A DNA stretch of 64,000 bases. Origin: Echinarachnius parma. Taxonomy: Eukaryota > Echinodermata > Echinoidea > Clypeasteroida > Echinarachniidae. This document shows positions 32,658-44,089 of this stretch, one piece after another. The first letter of the stretch is position 1. The number at the start of each line of letters is the position of its first letter. The DNA lies in the NCBI GenBank assembly GCA_037951105.1, contig JBAMJV010000886.1, positions 77,501 to 141,500 of the forward strand. The letters are read 5' to 3'. The notes beneath the pieces were generated by a model. The model did no database searches, was not told the DNA's origin, and saw only the letters and a program-made list of their open reading frames with translations. A program made the position numbers and the translations under genes.

Positions 32658-32886
32658 AAATGTAAATTATGAACTTATAACCTAAAATTAATAAACCACT
32701 TTTAAATAACCATGTAGGTATGTCCAACATAGTTTGTAGCCAATTATTTGAATGATAGAGAGCATACTAATGCAACAAGTTACTATTGCAACAAGTTTGC
32801 ATTGAATTGTACACAATAAGCCCACCTATTGCCTTTTTACTTGACCTTATTGCTCCAAAAGATTATATTTGGTCATGTCATCTAAA

Positions 32887-33867
32887 TATTGAAACCATAT
32901 ACCATTTTTGATTGATATCTGGCAAATATTTATTGTATTATACTAACTGGAAATAAAACAATAGTGAGCCACTCCTTAATAGTCTAGTTTCTTTGTGACA
33001 TATGACCTCTAACAATTCGACCACTCCTCTACCACCATACGTACACGACTACTTCGTGCTAGTTAGTAGGTAACTATTAAACTACAAGTGAACAAATAAC
33101 ATGTGTGATACTTCAAATGGATATTACATATTACTATGTATAGATCATAATTGTATAATTACAATTTCGCTCTCGTTTGAAGTTGCATGATTCCTGCACA
33201 CATGTAACGATATCACCTATTTACTGGCCAAGTTCAATACTCACGGCCTTTTATGCACCTCCCCAATCATTTTCCACGTTCAGCTTAAATGACATGAAAT
33301 AAAGTTGTATTTCCTAAAAATTCACATGATCAAAGTTAAGGTAACATGAGAGTATAAATTTAAATACAATATACAAAGTAATAATTTATCAAACACAAAT
33401 CAATTGAAGTTACATTGTTTCATTAAACATAATAGTGGGAATCAATTTCAATATTAACGTTTCAAATTTGTGAGAGTAAATGTATCGATTAAATAAAACA
33501 ACTACAGTTATATTGGTTATATGAACAAGCGTGTTTGTCAATTGGATAATTAATTATAGTTCAACGCTTCTCGCTACGTTATGCTAAACTTGCGGTGCAG
33601 TGGAGCCTGACGACATCGTCAGAAGCGTGTGGACGAGCGTAGTCTATGAGCACTGTCGGTCCCTGTTGGTTGGCAGGCCTAACGGAGATCAACCCGATGT
33701 GCATCCAAAGAGAACCAGCGGTGAACTTTGTGAACCCTGAGAGAACCGCCATAGTTTGTGAATGAACTTTTATGTCCTAATTAATTATTCATAAGCAGCG
33801 ACGTGGGCTACTCATGAATATTCATAACTAGGATTGAGTTTGAGGGTTATAATTACATTGAGACCAT
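32887..33867. other. No gene seen
   Basis: AT-rich. A moderately GC-rich patch at 33590-33760 has no coding motif. Confidence 0.45.
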
Positions 33868-33962
33868 CCTGACCATCAGCGGTTTCCGTGGACTATTGGT
33901 CACGCTGTGGATTTCAAACCTTGGTATCATGGGTTCGAATCCCCTCTGACTCTTTTTTTCTT
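33868..33962 (+). repeat. tRNA-derived SINE-like segment
   Basis: CCGTGGACTATTGGTCACGC (A-box-like) and ATGGGTTCGAATCCCC (B box) are spaced as in a pol III promoter. CTCTGACTCTTTTTTTCTTTT follows, with a T7 run that could end pol III transcription. Acceptor pairing is only partial and the anticodon stem does not pair, so it is not scored as a tRNA gene. Confidence 0.45.
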
Positions 33963-35064
33963 TTGCCATAAAACATGGTGAGTAGCGGTTCATTTAGTGA
34001 ATGTATCATGCAGAGTTTTCACTAAAGTCTGATATCCGACAAACAGTTCGTAGGAATCATGTGCGCATGCGCCAGAGACAAAAAGTTCGTAGGAAAAAAA
34101 AATTCGCGTCCCGGCATGTACGGCTGGCGACAGTGTTGAATCCATATGGCCGCGCCGAATTTCATATGGCTGCCAAATATTACCACACCCGCCTGCTGCT
34201 TACTGCCATGCAGACTCTATGCACACTGCTAAATTATCAGGATTATCAGGACCATGATGGCTATACGACCTTCCCTCACGACTTCAAGTGATCTATTAAC
34301 CATCCCAAAACCTAATAATTGTCCACCCCCCTCACAAGGAAAAAAAAATATATATAAATTAGCATAACTCCAAATTCTAATTCCACTAAATAAGATCACT
34401 CTCACCTGAATAACAACAGTATAACAATTGCATAGGAATGAATTAAATTTGCCCACAAACTGTTAAACCAAATAGCAACAATTTCATGAAAAGAAGTTCT
34501 TCTCCAACATAAAATATAAGAGCGGTTACCTAGTGAAAACAACAAGAGAACCAACATGCCAGACTAAGAAACACACAAGACGGGGCAAAACAGTTGTGCA
34601 TTCACCCGGCCTATGCCATGTTATGGCTAAATCTAGGAGGGTGATCAAATAACCTGATTGATCACTGCAATGTTTTCAAAATAGCATTATGGTAGACATG
34701 AGTTGTAACAAGTGCCTTTTGGAAATAAACATGGATTTAGTGCCTTTTTGAAATTAAAATGTTGAGGCATGATATCCGATTATGTAAACATTTGATTGGC
34801 TATAAATAAAACATAACAAATAATGCTATTATTTGAAGAATAGAATCGGATTTTTCAACTATCATTCAATAATGACCTGTAACATACACATCTATGCTGT
34901 AACACTGAGACCAATGTGGAATGTTATCGCACCACTGTCATTCTGCACATTCCACTCAGATGTAAACCTTGCATCAGGATTTTCTCTCCAGCGGTCCAAT
35001 CATAACAATCATTCTCATTTCCTTACCTCTTATCCTAAATACAACACATTTCAGACAATCACCT
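33963..35064. other. No gene seen
   Basis: No recognised coding region. An open frame at 34001-34291 rich in Arg/Lys has no domain and probably is chance. Confidence 0.4.
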
Positions 35065-35449
35065 TTAAATGGGTCTAGTAAATTCGTTGACAAGTGCTGA
35101 AAGTGATGCTTGGTTAATAAAATGTGTATTGGTACGATCTGATATGTCCAGAAAGTATTGTGGAGAAAATATGTTGATTGAATTAGATTCTATTTGAACG
35201 AGAAATAAGCGAAAATGCAAAGTGATTTTCACTTACTCATTGAACTTTCTGTGTACGCGGCTTAAAAGGTCCAGTGGATAATTTCATACCCAAACACTTC
35301 AATCCTAAATATCATTTGAACGGAATGGAATAAAAACCGAAACCTTTCCCATGGTTTAATTGTTAATACGAATAATACAAGGTATGACGGAACTCTAAAA
35401 TTCCAATTGGATTTTGAGGAGTTTTCAAGTTTGTAAGTCACTCTAACCA
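35065..35449 (+). mobile_element. MITE family B copy
   Basis: TTAAATGGGTCTAGTAAATTC, GACAAGTGCTGAAAGTGATG, GCAAAGTGATTTTCACTTAC, AAACCGAAACCTTTCCC, GGATTTTGAGGAGTTTTC, GTAAGTCACTCTAA. Both termini are decayed. Confidence 0.75.
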
Positions 35450-36011
35450 TTAAAACAAAATTAATGAACAGTATAATACATCATAAATTATGATAAATGT
35501 GTCGCTTAGCGAAAGAATTAACTATAATGTTCGTTTGAGGATTGAAAGACACCATATTTGTCACGTAATAATTTGTTGGAAAGTTTAAAGACACCACAGT
35601 TGTTGAGTAACTATTTGTCAGAAAATGTAAAGCTAAACAAGACGAAAAAAGGAATACCGCTAGTCTCGGCATGGAATAAGAATTGAAATGCTTTTTTTGT
35701 TAGGAAAGTCTAAACTGAGCCAAATTGACTGTCAATATGATCGTCAAGATGATGGCATATACTTAATCCACGCCACAACAGTAATGTAAGTAGGACTATT
35801 AATATGACTTTATTAGCAAACATGTAATGTATAAAATAATGAGGTTCGTATTGTATTAGTCACGAGTCGCTCTACAAACCCTATGGCGAGCAATTCTCAT
35901 AACACAGCGACTCAAGTGAGGTAAACAATAGTGTTTATCATACTTTATGTATGTAAAACATTAATATGAAACAATACCATTTGTAATGTTTATCTCTTAA
36001 AGAAGGGGTTA
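35450..36011. other. Upstream region of the zinc-finger locus
   Basis: AT-rich, no repeat recognised, no obvious promoter element. Small local duplicates around TGTAAAG/GAAAGACACC (35547 and 35586 regions). Confidence 0.4.
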
Positions 36012-36818
36012 ATGAAGTGTCTACATTGCATTAATTGGTATTTATCGAGTATGCGTGTTTATTTAGAGCAAGCCAATTCTAACTCTAGTAATATTATAAC
36101 CTGTAAACATACATGTCCCCTGTGTCACAGAACCTTCACGCGAAGGTACAACTTGAAAAGACACGAGGGAATAGTTCATGCAGAAAACGACTCTACGATG
36201 GATGATACAGTCAGTCATCATGGTGGCAAATATAAAATGCCTCGCACCAACCATGATGAAGCACCGAACAAAAAGCGTAGAAGGGTTCACTTAATATCTG
36301 AAGAGGAAGAAACTGAGACCGAACCATCGGATGATAGTGACCAATCTCAAGAGGAAGGATCTGAGACCGACCCATCAGGTGATGACAGTGACCATTCTGA
36401 AGAAGAGGAAACTGAGAACGAACCGTTGGATGATGATACTGACCATGCTGCAGAGGATGACTCCGAGTCACAAATTGAGGAAGATGAGGATAAATACAGT
36501 TCTGATTTAGAAGACAATACTGTTTTCCAAGAGTGGTTGAACGAGGCCAGAGGAACAACGGATGCTACCTGGGCAGAGAAATACGAAAAGTACATAGACG
36601 CCGGCAGGAGCAAGGAGGGTGCGAAGGAAAATGCAAATGAAAAGACCATGTCGGCAGTCCAGAGATCATTTTTCGACATTTACAAGAACTTCCTGTTCAG
36701 TTATTTTCATCTGAAAGATGATATTACGTATGAGGAAGTTGTGGCAGAGATAGAAGAGAAATTAGACAAAGGCATGGACCCTGGTAAAGCCTTCACCAGA
36801 GTGATCCTAAAACCGTGA
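36012..36818 (+). CDS. Single C2H2 zinc-finger protein with acidic repeats, 268 aa
   Basis: One open frame from ATG 36012 to TGA 36816-36818. Residues 35-56 form a canonical finger (C35, C38, H51, H56; core CPLCHRTFTRRYNLKRH) able to bind nucleic acid. A basic KKRRR (87-91) could be a nuclear signal. Residues 97-165 are Asp/Glu/Ser-rich with three repeats of a TEPSDDSDQSQEE-like unit, and the C-terminal ~100 residues (EWLNEARGTTDATWAEKYEK, SFFDIYKNFLFSYFHLKDD, DKGMDPGKAFTRV) look like a helical folded domain that I cannot name. An alternative start is Met14. The frame is intact and codon use is coding-like. Its 3' flank is repeated at 39.1 and 43.4 kb, so it may be cargo of a mobile element and not a host gene. 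Confidence 0.75.
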   Translation: MKCLHCINWYLSSMRVYLEQANSNSSNIITCKHTCPLCHRTFTRRYNLKRHEGIVHAENDSTMDDTVSHHGGKYKMPRTNHDEAPNKKRRRVHLISEEEETETEPSDDSDQSQEEGSETDPSGDDSDHSEEEETENEPLDDDTDHAAEDDSESQIEEDEDKYSSDLEDNTVFQEWLNEARGTTDATWAEKYEKYIDAGRSKEGAKENANEKTMSAVQRSFFDIYKNFLFSYFHLKDDITYEEVVAEIEEKLDKGMDPGKAFTRVILKP

Positions 36819-37062
36819 TGATGATGTTGATGGTAATGTAAGTCTACTGATCAATAATGTTGATAATGTTGATGAATATACATACATTAGTGATATCCAA
36901 ACAACTAACAAAATCCTAATTAATAAATAAACAGTCTTTAACTGTATTAAGACGAAAGTCAACATACTTAAATGAAAACAAACAACTTGATATATGTAAG
37001 AGTCCCACATTCTATCACATACATATCCCATTGGAGATGTACAAAATTCATACACATCAGAT
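36812..37062 (+). repeat. Repeat Z, copy 1, directly after the zinc-finger frame
   Basis: From the last codons of the frame (CCGTGATGATGATGTTGATGG) through GATGAATATACATACATTAG, GATATCCAAACAACTAACA, AATTAATAAATAAACAGTC and CCCATTGGAGATGTACAAAA. About 94% identical to 39110-39362. AATAAATAAA could serve as a polyadenylation signal for the zinc-finger transcript. Confidence 0.9.
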
Positions 37063-37924
37063 GTTTTAATGAACGAATGCTAAACGCATAATAATATACA
37101 AACGTGTTTAATTGTATTCTCTTTCTACTACTTTCTAACGAGAGGAATATCCTTCCCATCGTATTTTATGAAGAAACGCACTTGTTTAATAAACTATTAT
37201 TCAGACCAAATAACGTAACATCCGTGTGAGAATTTCCCCTTAGAACAAATTAATGAAATGTACATATTAAATCACTTACTATAATTATGATATTTGAAAT
37301 ATCACATAGAATGGTAAGAAACCAACCATAACATTAACTAATAATAGCTGCTCGTTCTATCAGGTCGATGAGTCATCTGTCGCGCTCGCGCACGTCAAAC
37401 ACCGGGACAGTAGCTCAACAATCTCTCCTCATCTGCCAGCTTCCGCTTTATTGATAGTTTCCGACCCCCATCTACTTTTATTTAGTATTTCCTTTGTTCG
37501 CCGCCTCAATGTCAGATAAAATCGTTTCAGTTGTCTTCCTCTCGGTGTTAATATTCTATGATTACGTGTCTATAATGATAACACATGCATTTATGCATAT
37601 TTAATACTTTATTGATATATAAAGTGAAGTATTAAATATATTCACCTTTGAATCTAGCAGTGCTGATTAAATTATCGTGAGTCATTATTTCATGATTGCA
37701 AAAAATATTTGCATTGCGACATAATAATTCAATGTAAGTGACAATGCAGGTTCTGACGTGTCCGTGGCGTCACTTATCAAATATGTATTGTTTATGCTGA
37801 CGTTATTTTTCGTGAGGAATGCAGGTCCTGACTTGGCCGTGACGTCACACAGTGTTCTTGTATACATGTTATTAACATTAGAAGGATGGAACAACGTAAT
37901 ACAGCAATGGATATCCATCTATGT
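37063..37924. other. No gene seen
   Basis: No coding region. GTTTCAGTTGTCTTCCTCTC with CGGTGTTAATA at 37524-37553 recurs as GTTTCAGCTGTCTTTCTCTC with CGGCGTTAATA at 38878-38908. GCAGGTYCTGACKTGKCCGTG occurs twice (37746 and 37822 regions) as a ~77-bp tandem pair. Confidence 0.5.
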
Positions 37925-38850
37925 ATAAGCCTTGTAGTTATACAGTTAAGTCAGTTACATCATGATGATTTGAATTATATACATACTATGTATTAGTATA
38001 CTTAATGATTACTCGTTACATTAAATAATCTTTATTAACATATAACGTGTAGTTATACAATTAAGTAAGTTACATATTCTTCCTAATACAAGTTGTTGTA
38101 TTTCTGAATTATACATAGTGTTTAGTATACTTAAAGTGATACCTGTAAAGTGTCAGATATTGCACAAAATGACATTTGAGACTTCAATCCTATATCAATA
38201 TCATCGTAAAATACAATTGAAAGATTTGTGAAAGTTTGAAAGAAAACGAACACTGTTTACCTAGTGAAAAAACGAATATTGAGTTCATATTTTATCACCG
38301 AATACTGATGGTCTGCCATACATTTGTCGCAGTAATAATCATCCGTTTGAGATATTCGCACCCGTGTATGTTTACAGACGTAGTACAGAATTCATGGAAT
38401 TTGTGCTGCTCGGCTCAAAGTTCAATCTCCGGAATGTTTCCCACGCGTGCTGCATCCGGACGTGTTAAGCTAGGACAATTGTACTTTTTATCAAAAGCGT
38501 TGATCAACGTTTTTCAAATAAAAGATTTCAATGATAATTATCTTCATACTAAAGAGACATTTGAAGAAAAAAAAACCCCTACTTTATTCTTCTTTTACCA
38601 TAAGCTAAACAACACGGTACAAGAGAAACGAGGAAGCTCCAAGTAATTTTCGTGGAGTTAGACACTTTACAGGCATGATTTTAATGATTACTCGTTAGAT
38701 TAAATAATCTTTCTTAACATATTGTAGTACATGTATTAGCATTATATAACATGTAGTTATACAATTATGTAAGTTACTTATTCTTACTCATACAAATTGA
38801 TGCATTTCTCAATTATAATCATATTGAATAAGAAGAAGAAAAAAAATTAT
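37925..38850. repeat. ~150-bp tandem repeat interrupted by a MITE
   Basis: AATGATTACTCGTTA, TTAAATAATCTTT, GTAGTTATACAATTA and TAAGTTAC blocks recur at about 38005-38080 and 38685-38780. A further partial unit lies at 37930-37990 (GTAGTTATACAGTTAAG). Subtracting the 532-bp MITE at 38142-38673 gives a repeat period of roughly 150 bp. Confidence 0.65.
38142..38673 (+). mobile_element. 532-bp MITE with CCTGTAAAGTGTC inverted ends
   Basis: Ends CCTGTAAAGTGTCAG and TAGACACTTTACAGG (13-bp perfect inverted termini). The interior contains GAGACTTCAATCC, GGAAGCTCCAAGTAATTTTC and GTGGAGTTAGACAC, which also occur in the split copy at 3336-5325. The open frame at 38236-38646 inside it has no recognised domain. 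The superfamily is not resolved. Confidence 0.8.
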
Positions 38851-38967
38851 TAAAGAAGAGATACAACGTTTAAAACTGTTTCAGCTGTCTTTCTCTCGGC
38901 GTTAATAGACCATTATGACGTAATAATGCAAGGTATCAAACATAAACATTAATTATACACTTAAATA

Positions 38968-39512
38968 GTAAGTCTTATGGTGATGGTACGTGTGATGATG
39001 TTGATGGTAATGATTGTTGCTGGTGATGTAAGTCTAATGACGGGTAATGATAATAATACCGATGATAACGCGTATGACCGTGATGATGATGGTGTTGATA
39101 ATGACTATATCCGTGATGATGACGTTGATGGTAATGGCTGATGTTGGTAATGTAAGTCTAATGACCAATAATATTGATAATGTTGATGAATATACATACA
39201 TTAGTGATATCCAAACAACTAACAGAACCCTAATTAATAAATAAACAGTCTTTAACTGTATTAAGACCAAAGTCAACATACTTAAATGAAAACAATCAAC
39301 TTGATCTATGTAAGAGTCCCACATTCTATCACACACATATCCCATTGGAGATGTACAAAAGTCATACTTACACTTTCACAACCACAATTCCCCATAGACA
39401 CACATGTTAAAACAATGGAACATGAACAAAAGTCCATACTTAAACTTTCTAAAACACAAATTCGTGTACAAATACATAGGAGCGTCCGTGATCTTACTAC
39501 TCTTACCACTCG
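38968..39512 (+). repeat. Repeat Z, copy 2, with expanded GATGATGTTGATGG region
   Basis: 38968-39110 holds several tandem GATGATGTTGATGGTAATG-like units where copy 1 has one. 39110-39362 then follows copy 1, and 39270-39500 follows copy 3 (CCATTGGAGATGTACAAAAG, ATTCCCCATAGACACAC, AGGAGCGTCCGTGATCT). Its downstream border is a MITE A piece. Confidence 0.85.
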
Positions 39513-39586
39513 CGTTCAAATTTGATACTCAGTTTTGTATTATCTCACACAAAATTAGTTTGTGTAGTTTGTGTAGTTTGTGTAGC
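39513..39586 (+). mobile_element. MITE family A fragment with 9-bp triplication
   Basis: TTCAAATTTGATACTCAG and ATTATCTCACACAAAATTAG match the right-hand third of MITE A, which ends here in three TTTGTGTAG units just before the LINE 5' end. In MITE A this nonamer occurs once, so the extra copies arose at the LINE junction. Confidence 0.6.
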
Positions 39587-42500
39587 CATCAACCAGACAT
39601 GCGCAACCAACAACCTAGTGTATCAGCGATGACTTCCCCAAGTCAATCTACGAATGGCCCTCCTCAGGGCAAAACGTCCCGTAATGGCCCTTATCAAGGC
39701 CAACCATCTCGCATAATAGGGACATCTCTCCGCATATACCAAATTAATGCGGAAGGTATGTCACGCGTAAAAAGTGACTACCTCGCTAGATCAACAAAGG
39801 ATCTCGACATCGACATTATCCTTCTACAAGAAACCCATATCCGTGATGAGACGTGTACATCTAAGCTCCGCGTCAACGGCTTCAAGCTCATTGCGGCCCT
39901 GCACCACGCCAAGTATGGAGTTGCTACCTACCTTAGACATGATCTGACAGACTTCTGCGTCCTTGAGGAATCCTCCAATAATAACATCTTCACGGACACC
40001 GTGAAAGTTGGAGATATAACAATTACAAACATATATAAACCACCAAAAACGAACTGGCCCTCTACTGCACTTCAGACCCATACCCACCCTGAATTCCATG
40101 CTGGAGATTTCAACAGTCATCACTCATCCTGGGGCTATGCCAAAGATGACGAGAATGGAGAGCAACTGGATATGTGGGCATCAGCCTGCGACCGTTACCT
40201 CCTTCATGATGCCAAACAACCGGGAACTTTCCACTCAAGCAGATGGAGAAGGGATTACAATCCGGATCTCTGCTTCCTGTCCAAAACCAGCAATGGCCGC
40301 CCACTACATGCATCTCGCAAGATACTTCCTCTCTTCCCTCATAGCCAACATCGTCCAGCTTTAATCCATATTGGAGTAGAGATACCTCTTATCCAATCAA
40401 AGCCCCAACCACGATGGAACTTTAGGAAAGCTGACTGGAAAGCCTTTACAGATGACGTGGAGGAGCAAATCACCAATCTTGAACCAGTCCCCAAAAGCTA
40501 CACATCCTTCTGCAATATCCTCAAGGACACTGCCAAGAAACACATCCCTCGTGGCTTTCGTAAAGTCTTCACACCTTGCTGGCTGCCAGAATCAGAAGAG
40601 CTCCTCAAGCAGTATGAATCCACTGGTGATCCAGACATTGCAACAGAACTCTTGGATTCCCTTGACACAGCTAGACAAAAGCGCTGGCAAGAGACGGTAG
40701 AAGATCTAAACTTTACACACTCGAGCCGGAAGGCCTGGAACCTTCTTCGACATCTTGGAGCAGCAACCCCGGTTCAACATCAACCTCCTAAAGTAACAGC
40801 AAATGATGTTGCTTCACGCCTGCTCCTCAATTCCAAGGTACCTTCTACAAAGGCATCACGTAAAGAAGTCAAGAAGAACCTTTCCAAGTCCTACTCAACA
40901 TCAGCTAAGACTTCCCCACTTGCAAGACCTTACACTAGAGAAGATGTCGACATTGGTCTCTCATCCACAAAATCAGGGAAAGCTGCGGGAATTGATGGAA
41001 TCTACCCAGAATTCCTGAAGAACCTTGGACCAAAAGGCCGCGGCTGGCTGGCCTCATTCTTCACATACATCCACTCTTCCGGAGTTATCCCAAAGGCTTG
41101 GAAAGAGGCTAAGGTGATTGCGATCATCAAACCAGGGAAACCTTCGAACGACCCTGCAAGCTACCGTCCCATCTCTCTTCTGTGCACATCCTACAAACTG
41201 TTCGAGCGCCTCCTTCTAGTCAGGCTTAGCCCATTGGTAGAACCTGTGCTACCAAAGGAGCAAGCAGGCTTCAGACCGAAAAGGAGCTGTTCCGACTAAG
41301 TCCTAGCCCTCACTACCTACATCGAAGCAGGATATCAGCGCGCCCTCAAAACGGGCGTGGCACTGATTGACCTCTCATCAGCCTACGACACTGTATGGAG
41401 ACATGGCCTGCTACTCAAAGCGTCCCGCATCTTCAAGTGTCAGACAACCATGCGCATCCTTGCTTCCATACTCAGCAACAGAAGATTCAGAGTTTCACTT
41501 GGAGGACAAACAAGCTCGGCTAGAACCCTCAACGACGGTCTCCCTCAAGGATCTGTCTTGGCCCCGATGCTATTTAACATCAATGTAAGTGACATGCCGG
41601 AGACCACGTCCAGGAAATTTGCGTATGCTGATGACCTTGCACTAGCTACCCAATCCACCGATTTCAACGAACCCTCACCGAAGACATGAAGAAGATGGAG
41701 GACTACTTCACCTACTGGCGCCTTCGTCCCAATCCCAATAAGACTACAACCACTGCCTTCCACCTCAGTAACCGACAAGCGAGAACAGAACTGAATGTCA
41801 CCTTCTGTGGCAAAACAGTTAAGCATGAAGAGTTCCCCAAATACATTGGAGTTACCCTGGACCGCAGCCTCACCTATCGCGAACATCTCAGGAGGGTTTC
41901 TGGAAAACTGAAGACCAGAGTCAACATTATCCGGAAGCTTGCAGGAAATAGCTGGGGTTCAGGCACACAAACCCTCCGAACAGCCTGCATAGCTCTAGTC
42001 TACTCTGTTGCAGAGTACTGCTCACCAGTGTGGACAGAGAGCTGCCATACCAAGAAGGTAGATGTAATCTTGAACTCGGCTATGAGAATAATTACTGGCA
42101 CCCTTAAGTCAACACCTCTTCAATGGCTACCTGCTCTCTCCCACATCGCTCCCCCTGGTGTACGCAGACAGGAGATAATGCGCAAGGAACTACACCGCAC
42201 CTCCACCAACCCAGACCTACCTATCCACGAAGACCTAGGAAACCTACCCAAAATGCGCCTCAAATCACGGACACCCTTTTGGACTTCTGCAAAGTCTCTA
42301 GAAGAGTTTGACCTGAAAGGAGAATGGCGCAAAACATGGGCAGAGTCCGACTTCCCTAACCATGACCTTGTACATGACCCTACGTCAGCAGGGTTCAACC
42401 TCCCCAGAAAGCAATGGGTGACTCTGAACAGGATAAGAACACTCCATGCAAGGTCAGCCCATCATCTCCATCGATGGAAAATGAAAGACAGCCCTGCATG

Positions 42501-42645
42501 TGACTGCGGGAACCCAGACCAGACAGTGAAGCATGTGGTAAACGACTTCCCTCTCCGATGTTTCCCTGATAGTTTTGAGGGGATTGATCAGACAACAGAT
42601 GCTGCTCTGACCTGGCTGAGAAACCTATACTTGAATTTATAAATG
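39587..42645 (+). mobile_element. I/Jockey-type LINE, nearly complete ORF2
   Basis: From a likely ATG at 39599 the frame encodes an apurinic-type endonuclease (QINAEGM, IILLQETHI, HAGDFNSHH, HRPALIHI) and a reverse transcriptase (KAAGIDGIYPEFLKN, SYRPISLLCTSYKLFERLL, QAGFRPKRSCSD, DLSSAYDTVWRHGLLLK, GLPQGSVLAPMLF, FAYADDLALAT with the catalytic YADD at about 41624-41635). It ends with ACDCGNPDQTVKHVVNDFPL at a TAA near 42642. A TAA at 41297-41299 follows SCSD, where relatives read on (Gln expected), and a frameshift lies near 41670. No ORF1 is seen upstream. Long ATG extensions before 39599 run through MITE and repeat Z sequence and are not LINE coding. I/Nimb versus Jockey clade not resolved. 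Confidence 0.9.
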
Positions 42646-43371
42646 TGCATATATGTCATACGAAACAAAACAAAAAGTATGTTTTTTGGTTTTAATATTT
42701 GATGGTTTCAAGGACTAAATTCCGAAGTAGATAATACATTATGTTATGCCCTAAAACATGTTTGAGCAATATAGGGCGCTCATATGACTAAATGAGACCC
42801 TGATCAGAATTGGATTTCATGATATCATCTTTATTCAGCCTTGCTCTTGGTTGATCATAGTTTTAATTAAAACTGTGTAAACAAACAAACACAAGTGAAC
42901 ATACAATTAGTAAATAAATCTTACTTTCAACACGTAACTTCATGTGCATCGTGTGTTTCATTTCTTATTTATCTTATTGATATGTATGTGATCCTAATCT
43001 TTAAATTCACATTATAATTGTGTCACTATAATTACATGACCAATGTGTATTTAAGCCAGGGTATATGTAAATGAACTTATACCCAAATCAATAAACATGT
43101 TTCCAGTCTCATTATTGTGCTTATTTAACCTTCAGTGTCATTCTTTTATATTGCCAATAGTCTGTTTCTCTGACTTCAAACTTAATCATCTTATATTAAT
43201 AATTATTTTCAGAAACAATAATACATGTCTTTATACCATCAGCACTTTTTAAATGAGACTACCTCAATTATACATGTATTTCACTGTATATTAGGATGCA
43301 CTGATCACCTTACACACAATGCACAATTACTCTTCTCACAAGATGTCTGTTAATATTACTAGAGTTAGAAT
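42646..43371. other. LINE 3' flank, possibly 3' UTR; no gene seen
   Basis: AT-rich, no clear poly-A tail or simple-repeat end to mark the LINE terminus; AATAAACATG near 43089 is one possible signal. Confidence 0.4.
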
Positions 43372-43612
43372 TCCTAAGACCAAAGTCCACATACTTAAAT
43401 GAAAACAAACAACTTGATCTATTTAAGAGTCCCACATTCTATTACACACCTATCCCATTGGGGATGTACAAAAGACTTTCGCAATCAAAATTCCCCATAG
43501 ACACACGTGTTACAACAATAGGAACGTGCACAAAAGTCCATACTAACTTTCTAAATCACAAATTCGTGTACAAAAACATAGGAGCGTCCGTGATCTCAGT
43601 ACTGTTACTACT
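43372..43612 (+). repeat. Repeat Z, copy 3
   Basis: AGACCAAAGTCCACATAC, AACAACTTGATCTATTTAAG, TATCCCATTGGGGATGTAC, TTCCCCATAGACACACG and AGGAGCGTCCGTGATCT match 39271-39500 at roughly 88-90% identity, same orientation. It runs directly into MITE A at 43613. Confidence 0.9.
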
Positions 43613-44075
43613 ACTAACGAGCATACAATTTTAATGACAGAATAAACTTTATTTGAACAACATCGGTTTATAAATGGCTAACATATCCGTAAACATAACC
43701 ATTTGTAATAATTGTGGGGCCCCACAAGTTTTAGATAATTTTGAACCAACCGTAAAAAGTCAAAAGTTAACAAAAGAGGTTTTGAAATAGTTGCTAATTA
43801 TCTCTATTTCCTATTAATATTTTAACAAAACATCACACGCGCAATATTTTGTTTTAAATGGTTAAAACCAATGCATTTTAAGAAAGCACCCTCTTGAGTT
43901 TGAACGGCTTTTTTGTTTAATGAAAATATGCTTTTCACATAGTCATTCAAGTTTTGCATACCTTTGGTGGAGTTATAACTGTTAGTTTGTGTTGTAATGG
44001 TGCAGGTTTTGGTTACTACAATTAAGTTTGACCAAAACTGCACTATCTTTGCCAAAACTCAACTATTCATTTAGA
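43613..44075 (-). mobile_element. MITE family A, left part in reverse
   Basis: GAGCATACAATTTTAATGAC, AAGCACCCTCTTGAGTTTG, GTTATAACTGTTAG, GCAGGTTTTGGTTACTAC, CCAAAACTGCACTATC. The copy starts exactly where the other MITE A piece next to repeat Z (39513) leaves off. Confidence 0.75.
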
Positions 44076-44089
44076 TTTAACAACGAAAT

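Larger units (their letters stand above)
30930..32886 (+). repeat. Inverted long repeat D, copy 1 (~1.4 kb plus insertion)
   Basis: Matches the reverse complement of 62190-63573: GAACGATCCTACTCGAATTT, CAGGCCTTTCAATGATTGG, GAGGGGTTTATGGCCGTGTG, GAACTGGGCCAGAAAACG, GGAAGGATACTAGCGTG and the far end CTTGACCTTATTGCTCC, GGTCATGTCATCTA. Both copies contain a MITE B at the same place. Copy 1 is longer only because of the 554-bp foldback. No coding capacity recognised. Either an undescribed mobile element or a segmental duplication. Confidence 0.85.

Noticed and set aside
33868-33962. Functional tRNA gene
   Set aside because: B box is good but acceptor and anticodon stems do not pair; scored as SINE-derived.
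36012-36290. Minus-strand frames opposite the zinc-finger gene
   Set aside because: Shadows of the acidic coding repeats; no motif.
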